A stretch of DNA of 38,009 nt from Streptomyces sp. NRRL S-31 (GTDB lineage Bacteria; Actinomycetota; Actinomycetes; Streptomycetales; Streptomycetaceae). Under the pieces are notes generated by a model. It saw only the letters and a list, made by a program, of their open reading frames with translations. It ran no database searches and was not told the DNA's origin. The DNA lies in NCBI RefSeq assembly GCF_000718775.1, contig NZ_JOCB01000088.1, forward strand, positions 1 through 38,009. Reading direction: 5' to 3'. This document shows, one piece after another, positions 16,491-29,231 of this stretch (within the stretch, counting starts at the first letter, position 1; each line of letters opens with the position of its first letter). The translations under genes were made by a program, and so were the position numbers.

Positions 16491-17716
16491 TGGACAACTC
16501 CTTCACTGGATGCCGGGGTGCGCACGCCCCACAGCAGGAACACAGGATTGGTGGCCGCGAGCCGGGTCACGTCCCCCGGCAGCGGCGCCAGCCGCGAGGA
16601 CTGGAGCAGCACCCCGTCGCAGGCGAACCCGGCGGCCGTCAGCGCCTCGCGCGCCGCCGGCACCCGGTCCAGCGCGGCCAGGGCGACGACGACCGTCCGC
16701 CGGGCCCGCCGCGCGCAGGCGGTGACGACGGCGGCCAGCTCGCGGCCCCCGCCGCCGACGAACACCGCGTCGGGATCGTCCAGCCCGTCCAGGGCCGGCG
16801 GCGCAGTGCCGTGCACCACGTCCACGTAGACACCGTGGGCGTCGGCGTTGGCCCGGATCCGCCCGACCCCGTCGGCCGCCTTCTCGACGGCCACGACGGC
16901 CGCGCCGAGCCGCGCGCACTCCACCGCCACCGAACCCGACCCGGCGCCCACGTCCCACACCAGGTCGCCCGGCCGCGGCCCCAGCCGGGCCAGGGCCAGC
17001 GCCCGCACCTCGAACTTGCTGATCATCGAGTCCCGGTGGGTGAAGGCGTCCTCGTCCAGCGCCCACCGGTCCGGCGGCGGCGTCCCGGCGACCGTCCGCA
17101 CGGCGCCGAGCGCCCGCGTCTCGTCCAGGCAGAGCACCACGTTCACCGCCGTGCCCCAGTCCCGGGCCGCCGCCTGCGCGGGCGTCACCCGCTCCACCCG
17201 CTCCCGCTCCGGGTCGCCGAGGGCGCTCGCCACGACCAGCGTCCGGTCGGCGGGCAGCGCGGCGCCCAGCTCGGCGGGCCCGGCGCCCGGCCCGGTCAGC
17301 ACGGCCACCTTCGGCCGCGCCCGGCACACGTTCACGGCCGTCCGCAGCTCCCGGCCGTGCGCGCTGACCACGACCGCGTCGTCCCAGGGCAGCCCGATCC
17401 GGGCGAAGGCGGTGGCCACGGAGGACACCCCCGGCCGCACGTCCAGCAGCCCGCTGCCGAACCGCTCGGCCAGCGCCCGCACGATCCCGAAGAACCCCGG
17501 ATCGCCGGAGGCCAGCACGACCACCGGCAGCTCCTCGCCGACGTACTCGGCGACCTTGTCCAGGGCGGGCGCCAGCGGCCCGAGCTCGATCCGGGCGGCG
17601 CCCTCGGGCAGCGGTACGGCGTCCAGGTGCCGCCGCCCGCCCACGACCAGTGCGGCCCCGGCGAGGACGGCCGCGGGCACCGGCGCACCGGTCCCCGTGC
17701 CGACGACGGTGATCAA
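16487..17716 (-). CDS. cobL: Precorrin-6Y C5,15-methyltransferase (decarboxylating) CobL
   Basis: 409-aa fusion of CbiE and CbiT. The CbiE part (about 1-195) starts ITVVGTGTGAPVP and contains VVVLASGDPGFFGIVRAL and DVRPGVSSVATAFARIG, the tetrapyrrole-methylase SAM pocket. The CbiT part (about 220-400) begins with TPPPDRWALDEDAFTHRDSMISKFEVRAL and has the Rossmann motif DVGAGSGSVAVECAR. It methylates C5 and C15 and decarboxylates the C12 acetate side chain of precorrin-6Y. The frame is open upstream, but the TTG at 17716 overlaps the cobM stop (TTGA) and begins at the first conserved strand, so it is the likely start. The stop overlaps the cobJ GTG. Confidence 0.92.
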   Translation of the reverse strand: MITVVGTGTGAPVPAAVLAGAALVVGGRRHLDAVPLPEGAARIELGPLAPALDKVAEYVGEELPVVVLASGDPGFFGIVRALAERFGSGLLDVRPGVSSVATAFARIGLPWDDAVVVSAHGRELRTAVNVCRARPKVAVLTGPGAGPAELGAALPADRTLVVASALGDPERERVERVTPAQAAARDWGTAVNVVLCLDETRALGAVRTVAGTPPPDRWALDEDAFTHRDSMISKFEVRALALARLGPRPGDLVWDVGAGSGSVAVECARLGAAVVAVEKAADGVGRIRANADAHGVYVDVVHGTAPPALDGLDDPDAVFVGGGGRELAAVVTACARRARRTVVVALAALDRVPAAREALTAAGFACDGVLLQSSRLAPLPGDVTRLAATNPVFLLWGVRTPASSEGVVQ

Positions 17717-18531
17717 CTCTTCGGCCTCCGCTCGCGCAGGGCCCGCCGCGCCTCCGGGTCCGCCTTCCGGTACCCGTGGAAGTGACCGGGGTGGTACAGG
17801 TGCGAGCGGGTGCCGTGCGCCTCGAGCGCCGGGCCGACCAGGAACAGCGTGTGCTTCCACAGCCTGTGCTCCTTGACCGTCTCCTCCAGCGTGCCGATCG
17901 TGCACCTCACCACCAGCTCCTCCGGCCAGGTCGCCTGGTGGGCGACCACCACCGGGGTGGTCGTGGGGTAGCCGCCCTCCAGCAGCTCCCGCACCAGCTG
18001 TCCGCTGCGCGCCGCCGACAGGAAGACCGCCATGGTGGTGCCGTGCCGGGCGAACTCGCGCACCTCCTCGCCGGGCGGCATCGGCGTCTTGCCGCCGCCC
18101 AGCCGGGTCAGCACCACGGACTGCGCGACCTCGGGGATGGTCAGCTCGCGCCGGGCGATCGCGGCCACGGCCGAGAAGGAGGACACGCCCGGGACGACCT
18201 CGGTCGCGATGCCGATCTCCGCGCAGCGGTCCAGCTGCTCCTGGGTGCCGCCCCACAGGGCCGGGTCACCGGAGTGGATGCGGGCGACCGCCAGCCCTTC
18301 CTCGAACGCACGTCGGTACACGGCGACGACGTCCTCCAGCGACATCGCCGCGGAGTCCAGGATCTCGGCGCCCTCCCGGGCGTGCTCGAGGACCTCCGCC
18401 TGGACCAGGCTCGCGGCCCAGATCACGACGTCGGCCTCGGCGATGGCCCGGGCGGCACGGAACGTCAGCAGGTCGGCGGCGCCGGGGCCGGCACCGACGA
18501 AGGTCACCTTGCCGGTGGGGGCTTCGGCCAT
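17713..18531 (-). CDS. cobM: Precorrin-4 C11-methyltransferase CobM
   Basis: 272-aa tetrapyrrole methylase that transfers a methyl group from SAM to C11 of precorrin-4. Motifs are VTFVGAGPGAADLLTFRA (about 9-26), IHSGDPALWGGTQEQ, EVVPGVSSFSAVAAIARRELTIPEV and MAVFLSAARS, all usual for CobM/CbiF. ATG 18531 is chosen because AGGAGAGG lies 10 nt upstream and conserved sequence starts at once; the longer frame is a shadow. First gene of the cobM-cobL-cobJ-cbiX-cobC block, divergent from the ZIP gene with an 83-bp gap. No riboswitch is visible in that gap. Confidence 0.95.
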   Translation of the reverse strand: MAEAPTGKVTFVGAGPGAADLLTFRAARAIAEADVVIWAASLVQAEVLEHAREGAEILDSAAMSLEDVVAVYRRAFEEGLAVARIHSGDPALWGGTQEQLDRCAEIGIATEVVPGVSSFSAVAAIARRELTIPEVAQSVVLTRLGGGKTPMPPGEEVREFARHGTTMAVFLSAARSGQLVRELLEGGYPTTTPVVVAHQATWPEELVVRCTIGTLEETVKEHRLWKHTLFLVGPALEAHGTRSHLYHPGHFHGYRKADPEARRALRERRPKS

Positions 18532-18614
18532 GGGAATCGGTCCTCTCCTACGAGTACTGCGGTTGTCGCTGCGGGAAGGTGCGGGAACACGGGTCGATCC
18601 GATAGCAAGGGCCC

Positions 18615-19346
18615 ATGGCGGTCTTCGTCGCGCTCGGCGCGTTCCTGATGACGCTGGCCGGCGGCTGGACGGCACAGCGGGTGACCGACCGCCGCCACCT
18701 GGTCCTGGGCCTGGCCGGCGGACTGATGCTGGGCGTGGTCGGCCTGGACCTGCTGCCGGAGGCGCTGCGCGCGGCCGACCGGGAGGTCTTCGGCGTGCCC
18801 GCCGCCCTGCTGCTGTTCGTGGCCGGCTTCCTCCTGGCCCACCTGGTGGAACGCACCCTGGCGGCCCGCCAGACGGCGCACGGCGGAGCCGAGGGACACC
18901 GCCACCGGACGCCCGAGGTGGGGCTGACGGCGGCCGGCGCGATGGTGGGCCACAGCGCCATGGACGGCGTGGCGATCGGCGCGGCCTTCCAGGTCGGCGG
19001 CGGCATGGCCACGGCCGTCGTGCTCGCCGTGATCGCCCACGACTTCGCCGACGGCTTCAACACCTTCACCGTCACCAGCCTCTACGGCAACGCGCGCCGC
19101 CGGGCCGTCGGCATGCTGCTCGCCGACGCCTGCGCGCCCGTGCTGGGCGCCCTGTCCACGGCCGTGTTCCGCATTCCCGAGCCGGTGCTCGGCGGCTATC
19201 TCGGCCTCTTCGCCGGCGTACTGCTCTACCTCGCCGCCGCCGAGATCCTGCCCGAGGCCCACCACGAGCACCCGGCCCGCTCCACCCTGCTGTGCACGGT
19301 CGCCGGGGCCGCGTTCATCTGGCTGGTGGTCGGCATCACCGGCTGA
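18615..19346 (+). CDS. ZIP-family divalent metal permease
   Basis: 243-aa integral membrane protein with about eight hydrophobic segments. It has the ZIP metal-site signatures HSAMDGVAIGAAFQVGGG (about 117-134) in one helix and HDFADGFNTFTVTSLYGN (about 143-160) in the next, each with the His, Asp and Asn/Gly pattern of the transport site. A short His-containing cytoplasmic loop (HGGAEGHRHR) precedes them, as in other ZIPs. It imports a divalent cation such as zinc; its placement between the two cobalamin blocks on the opposite strand raises the possibility of cobalt. Weak AAGGG ribosome site before ATG 18615. It is convergent with cobI (14-bp gap). Confidence 0.85.
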   Translation: MAVFVALGAFLMTLAGGWTAQRVTDRRHLVLGLAGGLMLGVVGLDLLPEALRAADREVFGVPAALLLFVAGFLLAHLVERTLAARQTAHGGAEGHRHRTPEVGLTAAGAMVGHSAMDGVAIGAAFQVGGGMATAVVLAVIAHDFADGFNTFTVTSLYGNARRRAVGMLLADACAPVLGALSTAVFRIPEPVLGGYLGLFAGVLLYLAAAEILPEAHHEHPARSTLLCTVAGAAFIWLVVGITG

Positions 19347-19360
19347 CCGCGCGCCCGTCG

Positions 19361-20110
19361 TCACAGCTTGCCGCCCCGGCCACCGCCGCGCCGCGGCGGC
19401 GCGATCAGCGTCGACAGGTACGGCAGCGCGACCCCGTCCAGCTCGGCGGCCGGCCGCACCGACTCCTCCGGCAGCCCCAGCGCCGAGCCCCACACGGCGT
19501 CCCCGAGCCGCCCGGTCTCCGCCAGCGCGGCGGCGACCTCGGCCGCCTGCCGCCCGAACTTGTACGCCACGACCGTGCCCGGCCCGGCCAGCGCCTCCCT
19601 CAGCACCCGGGCGCCGGCCGTCACCGGCACCAGCGTCAGCGGCTCGGTGCCCTCCGTCAGCACCGCCCCGGAGCGCGCCGCGAGATCCTGCATGGCGGTG
19701 ATCCCGGGCACGGTCTCCACGACGACGCCCGGCACCAGCTCCGCGACGGTCTGCGCCAGATAGGTGAACGTGGAGTACACGTTCGGGTCGCCGATGGTGG
19801 CGAACGCGACCGACCCGTGCGCGGCGAGCAGTTCGGCGACCCGGGCGCCGGCCACGTCCCAGGCGGCCTCCCGGCGAGCCCGGTCGGACCGCTCGTTCAG
19901 CGCGAACACCACCCGGACGACCTTCCCGGCGGGCACGTAGTGCAGCACGGTCGCCTCGGCGCGCCCCGGCTCCCCGCCGTCCGTCCCGTCCGGCGCGGCC
20001 ATCACGGGGACGACGACGACCTCGGCGTCCCGCAGGGCGTTGACCCCCTTGACGGTCACCAGCTCCGGATCGCCCGGACCGACCCCGACTCCGACCAGCC
20101 TGCTGCTCAT
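19361..20110 (-). CDS. cobI: Precorrin-2 C20-methyltransferase CobI
   Basis: 249-aa tetrapyrrole methylase that methylates C20 of precorrin-2 (or cobalt-precorrin-2). It begins LVGVGVGPGDPELVTVKGVNAL (SAM loop), then VVVVPVMAA and FATIGDPNVYSTFTYLAQTV, and VETVPGITAMQDLAARSG, which are typical of CobI/CbiL. Length is as expected. ATG 20110 overlaps the cobB stop (ATGA). Gly/Arg-rich tail (RRGGGRGGKL). Last gene of the riboswitch-led block. Confidence 0.95.
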   Translation of the reverse strand: MSSRLVGVGVGPGDPELVTVKGVNALRDAEVVVVPVMAAPDGTDGGEPGRAEATVLHYVPAGKVVRVVFALNERSDRARREAAWDVAGARVAELLAAHGSVAFATIGDPNVYSTFTYLAQTVAELVPGVVVETVPGITAMQDLAARSGAVLTEGTEPLTLVPVTAGARVLREALAGPGTVVAYKFGRQAAEVAAALAETGRLGDAVWGSALGLPEESVRPAAELDGVALPYLSTLIAPPRRGGGRGGKL

Positions 20111-21453
20111 GACGTCCGGCACCTCTCCACGAACCGACGGGCGACACCGGGCTCGGACGCCCAGTGCGTGTGCAGATAACTCGCGTGCACGCCCCGCTGC
20201 ACGAAACCTTCGACCCGCCGCTCCGGGGTCCGTACGCCCCAGGCGGGAGCGGCACCGGCACCCGGCTCGACGACGGTGCGGTGGAACTCGTGCCCCCGCA
20301 TCCGCGTCCCGGCCGCCGCCAGGGCGCTGTCGCCCACGGCCACGGCGTCCCGGTAGCCGAGCGTCAGCCGCTCCGTCATCCGCGCGCCGGCGTCCAGCAC
20401 GCCGCACATGGGCCGCCCGTCCAGCTCACGGCAGAGGTAGAGCAGCCCGGCGCACTCGGCGGCGACGGGGGCGCCGGAGAGCGCGAGCCGCGCGACGGCC
20501 CGGCGCAGCGGCTCGTTGGCGGACAGCTCGGCGCCGTACACCTCGGGGAAACCGCCGCCGACGACCAGCCCCGCGGTGCCCTCGGGAAGCCGCTCGTCCC
20601 GCAGCGGATCGAAGACGACCACGTCGGCCCCGGCGGCGGTGAGCAGCTCGGTGTGCTCGGCGTAGGAGAAGGTGAAGGCGGGGCCGCCGGCGACGGCGAC
20701 CACCGCGCGCCGCTCCACCGCGGTGACGGGCGGCTGCCAGGGCGCGCACGGCAGGTCGCCCGCGCCGCGCGCCAGCTCCAGCAGGGCCGGCAGATCACAG
20801 CCCCGCTCCACCTGCGCGGCCATCGCCGCCACCGCCTCCGTCGCCGCCGAGCGGCGCTCGGCGACCGGCACCAGGCCCAGGTGGCGCGCGGGCGTGTCCA
20901 CCTGGGGGGCCCGCCGCAGCACCCCCAGCACCGGCACCCCGGAGGCGTCCAGCGCCTCCCGCAGCAGCTCCTCGTGCCGGTCGGACGCGACCTTGTTCAG
21001 GATCACGCCCCCGATCCGCACCCCCGGGTCCCAGGAGGCGAACCCGTGCACCAGCGCCGCCACCGACCGGGACTGCGCGGAGGCGTCGACCACCAGCACC
21101 ACCGGCGCCCGCAGCAGCTTGGCGACGTGGGCGGTGGAGGCCAGCTCGCCCTCCCCGGCGGCCCCGTCGTACAGCCCCATCACGCCCTCGACCACGGCCA
21201 GGTCGCACCCCCGCGCCCCGTGCGCGAACAGCGGCGCGATCAGCTCCGGCCCGCACAGGTACGCGTCCAGGTTGCGCCCCGCCCGCCCGGTCGCGAGGGC
21301 GTGGTAGCCGGGGTCGATGTAGTCCGGTCCGACCTTGTGCGGGGACACGGCGAGCCCCCGCGCGGCGAACGCGGCCATCAGCCCCGTGGCGACGGTGGTC
21401 TTGCCGCTGCCCGACGAGGGCGCGGCGATGACCAGCCGGGGAACGGACGTCAC
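20107..21453 (-). CDS. cobB: Hydrogenobyrinate/cobyrinate a,c-diamide synthase CobB
   Basis: 448-aa two-domain amidotransferase that amidates the a and c side chains with glutamine and ATP. The N-terminal dethiobiotin synthetase-like domain has the P-loop [12 protein letters not shown] (about 10-21) and KVGPDYIDPGYH, VVEGVMGLYDG. The C-terminal triad-type glutaminase domain has VVGGGFPEVYGAEL and the catalytic Cys in AAECAGLLYLCRELDG, with His in RGVHASYLHTHWASEP. The start is GTG 21453, overlapping the cobO stop (GTGA); the longer upstream frame reads the wrong phase of cobO. Domain order and length fit CobB/CbiA. Confidence 0.95.
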   Translation of the reverse strand: MTSVPRLVIAAPSSGSGKTTVATGLMAAFAARGLAVSPHKVGPDYIDPGYHALATGRAGRNLDAYLCGPELIAPLFAHGARGCDLAVVEGVMGLYDGAAGEGELASTAHVAKLLRAPVVLVVDASAQSRSVAALVHGFASWDPGVRIGGVILNKVASDRHEELLREALDASGVPVLGVLRRAPQVDTPARHLGLVPVAERRSAATEAVAAMAAQVERGCDLPALLELARGAGDLPCAPWQPPVTAVERRAVVAVAGGPAFTFSYAEHTELLTAAGADVVVFDPLRDERLPEGTAGLVVGGGFPEVYGAELSANEPLRRAVARLALSGAPVAAECAGLLYLCRELDGRPMCGVLDAGARMTERLTLGYRDAVAVGDSALAAAGTRMRGHEFHRTVVEPGAGAAPAWGVRTPERRVEGFVQRGVHASYLHTHWASEPGVARRFVERCRTS

Positions 21454-22049
21454 CACTCGATGCCCTTCTGGCCCTTCTGGCCCGCGTCCATCGGGTGCTT
21501 GACCTTGGACATGTCGGTGACGAGGTCGGCGAGGTCCACCAGCTCCGGCGGCGCGTTCCGCCCGGTGATCACCACGTGCTGGGTGCCGGGACGGCCGCGC
21601 AGCACCTCGACGACCTCCTCGGTGTCCACCCAGCCCCAGTGCATCGGGTACGCGAACTCGTCCAGCACGTACAGCCGGTACGTCTCGGCGGCCAGGTCCC
21701 GCTTGACCTGCTCCCAGCCCTCGCGGGCCTTCTCCTCGTTGTCCATCTGCGCGTCGCGCTGGACCCAGGACCAGCCCTCGCCCATCTTGTGCCAGGCGAC
21801 GGTGCCGCCCTCCCCGGAGGCGCCGAGCACGCGCAGCGCGTTCTCCTCGCCGACCTTCCACTTCGCCGACTTGACGAACTGGAACACCCCGATGGGCCAC
21901 CCCTGGTTCCAGGCGCGCAGCGCGAGCCCGAACGCGGCCGTCGACTTGCCCTTGCCGATGCCCGTGTGCACCACGACCAGCGGGCGGTTGCGCCGCTGCC
22001 GGGTCGTCAGTCCGTCGTCCGGCACCACACTCGGCTGTCCCTGCGGCAT
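21450..22049 (-). CDS. cobO: Cob(I)yrinic acid a,c-diamide adenosyltransferase CobO
   Basis: 199-aa P-loop enzyme (CobO/BtuR/CobA type) that attaches the adenosyl group to cobalt. The ATP site is HTGIGKGKSTAAFGLALRA (about 28-46). GVFQFVKSAKW, EFAYPMHWGWVD and VITGRNAPPELVDLADLVTDM are family landmarks. Length is usual (about 200 aa). ATG 22049 overlaps the chelatase TAA stop by one base (TAATG). Part of the riboswitch-controlled block. Confidence 0.96.
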   Translation of the reverse strand: MPQGQPSVVPDDGLTTRQRRNRPLVVVHTGIGKGKSTAAFGLALRAWNQGWPIGVFQFVKSAKWKVGEENALRVLGASGEGGTVAWHKMGEGWSWVQRDAQMDNEEKAREGWEQVKRDLAAETYRLYVLDEFAYPMHWGWVDTEEVVEVLRGRPGTQHVVITGRNAPPELVDLADLVTDMSKVKHPMDAGQKGQKGIEW

Positions 22050-24039
22050 TACGCGGCCCTCCCGCTCTGCATTCCCCTCACCAGCCCGGCGATCGAGTCC
22101 GCCCGCAGCTCGTCCAGCGTCACCGCCGTACCGGCCAGCTCATCCGCGAGCCGCCCGGCGAGTCCGAGCCGCACCGGCCCCGACTCGCAGTCCACGACCA
22201 CCGAGGCGACGCCCCCGGCCGCGAACAGCCGGGCCGCGCGTCCCGCGAGCGCCACCGGCTCCGGCCCGCCCGTCGCCCGGCCGTCGGTCACCACCACGAC
22301 CAGCGCCCGCCGCGCCGGGTCCCGCAGCCGCTCCACGCGCAGCACCTCGTGCGCCTTCAGCAGCCCGGCGGCCAGCGGCGTACGGCCCCCGGTCGGCAGC
22401 GACTGCAGCCGCGCGGCGGCGGCGTCGACGGAGGACGTCGGCGGCAGCGCCACCTCCGCGCCGGAACCCCGGAAGGTCACCAGACCCACCTTGTCCCGGC
22501 GCTGGTAGGCGTCGAGCAGCAGGGACAGCACGGCACCCTTGACGGCGCCCATCCGCTGCCGCGCCGCCATCGACCCGGAGGCGTCCACCACGAACAGCAC
22601 GAGGTTGCCCTCACGCCCCTCCCGGGCCGCCTGCCGCAGGTCGTCCCGGCGGACCACCAGCCCCGGCCCGGACCGCCCGCGCGCCCGCTGGTGCGGCGCG
22701 GCGGCCCGCACGGTCGCCGCCAGGTGCAGCTTCGTCAGCGCCCCCCGGGGCCGCCGGTCGCCGGTGGTCCGGCCGTGCTCGGTACGGGCCCGCGACCGCC
22801 GCCCGGCGGCGCCCTCGCCGATCCCGGGCACGCTCAGCACCTTGGTGCGGAAGGGCTCGGCGGCCCGTACCGCCGACTGCTCGCCGGCACCGGACGGCTG
22901 CGGTTCCCCGCCCTCGCCGGCCTCGGGGCGCGCGGCGCTCCCGCCGTCGCCCGACGGCCCGGCGTCGGGCTGCGGCTGACCGCCGCCACCGGGGCCGCCG
23001 GGACCCGGGTCGTCGTCCCCCTCGCCGTCGCCCCCGGCGGACTGCTCCAGCGTCTCGTCCAGCTTCTCCTCGTCCAGGCCCGGCGCGTCGAACGGATTGC
23101 GCCGGCGCCGGTGCGGCAGCGCCAGCAGCGCCGCCTGCCGCACGTCCTCCGCGAGCACGTCCGTCCGCCCGGCCCACGCGGCCAGCGCGGTTGCGGTCCG
23201 CGCCATCACGATGTCGGCCCGCATGCCGTCCACCTCGAAGGCAGCGCAGGTCGCCGCGATCTGCCGCAGCGCTCCGTCGCCCAGCCGCACCCGCGGCAGC
23301 AGCTCCCGGGCCGCCGCGATCCGCTGCCGTACGGCGGCCTCCTCGCCGGCCCAGCGCGCGGCGAAGGCGGCGGGATCGTCGTCGTAGGCCAGCCGGCGCC
23401 GGACGACCTCCACGCGCTGGTCCGGCTCCCGCGAGGCCGCGACCTCCACGGTCAGCCCGAACCGGTCCAGCAACTGCGGGCGCAGCTCGCCCTCTTCGGG
23501 GTTCATCGTGCCGACCAGCAGGAAACGGGCCGCGTGCCGCACCGACACGCCCTCCCGCTCGACGTACGAGGCCCCCATCGCCGCCGCGTCCAGCAGCAGG
23601 TCCACCAGGTGGTCGTGGAGGAGGTTGACCTCGTCGACGTAGAGGATGCCGCGGTGCGCGTCGGCCAGCAGCCCCGGCTCGAACGCCTTCACGCCCTCGG
23701 CGAGCGCCCGCTCGATGTCCAGCGCGCCGACCAGCCGGTCCTCGGAGGCACCGACCGGCAGCTCCACCATCCGGGCCGGGCGCTCGGTGCCGGGGCCCGG
23801 CTCGTGCGGGCCGTCCGGGCACGCCGGGTCGGGGGCGGCCGGGTCGCAGGAGAACCGGCACCCGGGCACCACGGCCACCGCCGGCAGCAGCGCCGAGAGG
23901 GCGCGTACCGCCGTGGACTTGGCGGTGCCCTTCTCGCCGCGCACCAGCACTCCGCCGACCGCCGGTGACACGGCGTTCAGCAGCAGCGCGAGCCGCAGGT
24001 CGTCCTGGCCGACGACGGCCGTAAACGGGAACGGGGTGG

Positions 24040-24043
<4 letters not shown>
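22049..24043 (-). CDS. Fused ChlI/ChlD-type chelatase subunit, putative CobN partner
   Basis: 664-aa AAA+ plus VWA protein. The N-terminal AAA part (1-350) has Walker [18 protein letters not shown] (about 36-52), Walker [16 protein letters not shown] and sensor [18 protein letters not shown]. An acidic, Gly/Pro-rich linker (about 350-440) follows, then a VWA domain with MIDAS sequence [20 protein letters not shown] and [11 protein letters not shown]. This architecture equals BchI/ChlI fused with BchD/ChlD. Beside CobN it most likely replaces CobS and CobT of the ATP-dependent aerobic cobaltochelatase. GTG 24043 overlaps the cobN stop (GTGA). Magnesium chelatase activity is unlikely without chlorophyll genes. 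Confidence 0.92.
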
Positions 24044-27686
<3,643 letters not shown>

Positions 27687-27690
<4 letters not shown>

Positions 27691-29231
27691 GCGGGCGCTC
27701 CCGGTGGAATGAAAGGCAGTCCTTGCGGCGCGCCCGACTCGATGAGCCGCCGGAGCGCGTCGGTGTCCGCGTGCTGTTCGATCAGGTCGCCGAGCCGGTC
27801 GAGCTGCTCCTCGCGCAGCGCGGCGAAGGAGGTGTCCGGCGCGGGCACGAAGCGGCGCCCGGCGGCCGCGGCCACCTCGCGCAGGAAGGCCCGCCGGAAG
27901 CCGTCCGACTCCAGTGAGCCGTGCCAGTGGGTGCCCCAGGTCTGGCCGGCCCGGCAGCCGTCCAGGAAGGGTTCACCGCCGTGGACGGCTGCCACCCCGT
28001 GGTGGATCTCGTAGCCGTCGACCGGCTCGCCGAGGGCCTGTCCGGACGGCCGGGCGAGGGTCTTCTCCCGGGCGAAGCGCACCCGGACGGGCAGCAGTCC
28101 GAGTCCGGGAACGGCACCGGCGCGGGACTCCACCTCGTCCTCGATGTGCTCGCCGAGGATCTGGAAGCCGCCGCAGATGCCGAGGACCGGGCGGTGCTCG
28201 GCGGCCCGCCGCGCGAGCGCCTCGGCGAGGCCCCGCTCGCGCAGCCACCGGAGCGCCCGCACGGTGCCGCGGGTGCCCGGGACGATCACCAGGTCGGCGT
28301 CGGCCAGCTCCTCCGGCCGGTCCACGAACCGCACCACGACGCCGGGTTCGGCGGCCAGCGCGTCGACGTCGGTGAAGTTGGACATCAGCGGGATCGCGCA
28401 CACGGCTACCCGCAGCACGTCCGCGCCGACCGGGGGAGCGACGGTGGACTCCCGCACGGCCCCGCGCAGCGACACCCTCCCCCACGCTCGGCTTCGCTCG
28501 CGCGGGGGGACCCCCATTCCGTCCTCCTCGTCGATGCCGAGCCCGTGCCGGAAGGGCAGCACGCCGTACGTCCGCCGCCCGGTGAGGTCCCGGAGCATGT
28601 CCAGGCCGGGCTCCAGCAGGCCGACATCGCCCCGGAACTTGTTCACCAGGAAGCCGGCGACCAGCTCCTGGTCCTCGGGCGAGAGCAGGGCGACGGTCCC
28701 GAAGAAGGAGGCGAAGACGCCCCCGCGGTCGATGTCGCCGACGACGAGGACGGGCAGTCGCGCCCTCCGGGCGATGCCCATGTTGACGATGTCCGTCCGG
28801 CGCAGGTTGATCTCGGCCGGGCTCCCCGCCCCCTCGCAGATCACCGCGTCATACGTGCCCCGCAACTCGGCCAGGCAGTCCAGCACGGTGCCCAGCAGCC
28901 GCTGCTGGCGCCCGCCGTGGTAGCCGCGCGCGCTCAGCTCGCCCACCGGCTTGCCCAGCAGCACCACCTGGCTGCTCTGTTCGCCGCCCGGCTTGAGCAG
29001 CACCGGGTTCATCAGCGCGGTCGGCTCGATCCGGCACGCCTGGGCCTGCATGGCCTGCGCCCGGCCGATCTCCGCGCCCTCCCGGGTGACGAACGAGTTG
29101 AGGGACATGTTCTGCGCCTTGAACGGCGCCACCTTCACGCCCTGGCGCACCAGCCAGCGGCAGATGCCGGCCGTCACCACGCTCTTGCCGGCGTCGGAGG
29201 TGGTGCCGGCCACGAGGAGACCACCGTTCAC
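27687..29231 (-). CDS. cobQ: Cobyric acid synthase CobQ, with a short in-frame insert
   Basis: 514-aa glutamine amidotransferase that amidates the b, d, e and g side chains of adenosylcobyrinic acid a,c-diamide. The N-terminal dethiobiotin synthetase-like domain begins GGLLVAGTTSDAGKSVVTAG (P-loop) and KAQNMSLNSFVTREGAEIGRAQAMQA. The C-terminal class I glutaminase has VPGTRGTVRAL, the catalytic Cys in GICGGFQILGEHIEDEVE and His in YEIHHGV. Residues about 239-252 (GMGVPPRERSRAWG) interrupt the usual GIDEEDG...RVSLRG stretch and are encoded by a repeat-like palindromic sequence. The start is GTG 29231, overlapping the cobD stop. Stop overlaps cobN ATG. Confidence 0.94.
28478..28517. repeat. REP-like palindromic element inside cobQ
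   Basis: This 40-nt sequence has outer arms TCCCCC (28478-28483) and GGGGGA (28505-28510), and two direct CGCTCG units (28485-28490, 28495-28500). It resembles a short repeat that I recall as common between Streptomyces genes (GAGCGAAGCCGAGCGTGGGG on one strand). Here it sits inside an essential-looking domain and keeps the frame, adding about 13-14 residues to CobQ. Only one copy was seen in this window. Confidence 0.6.
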
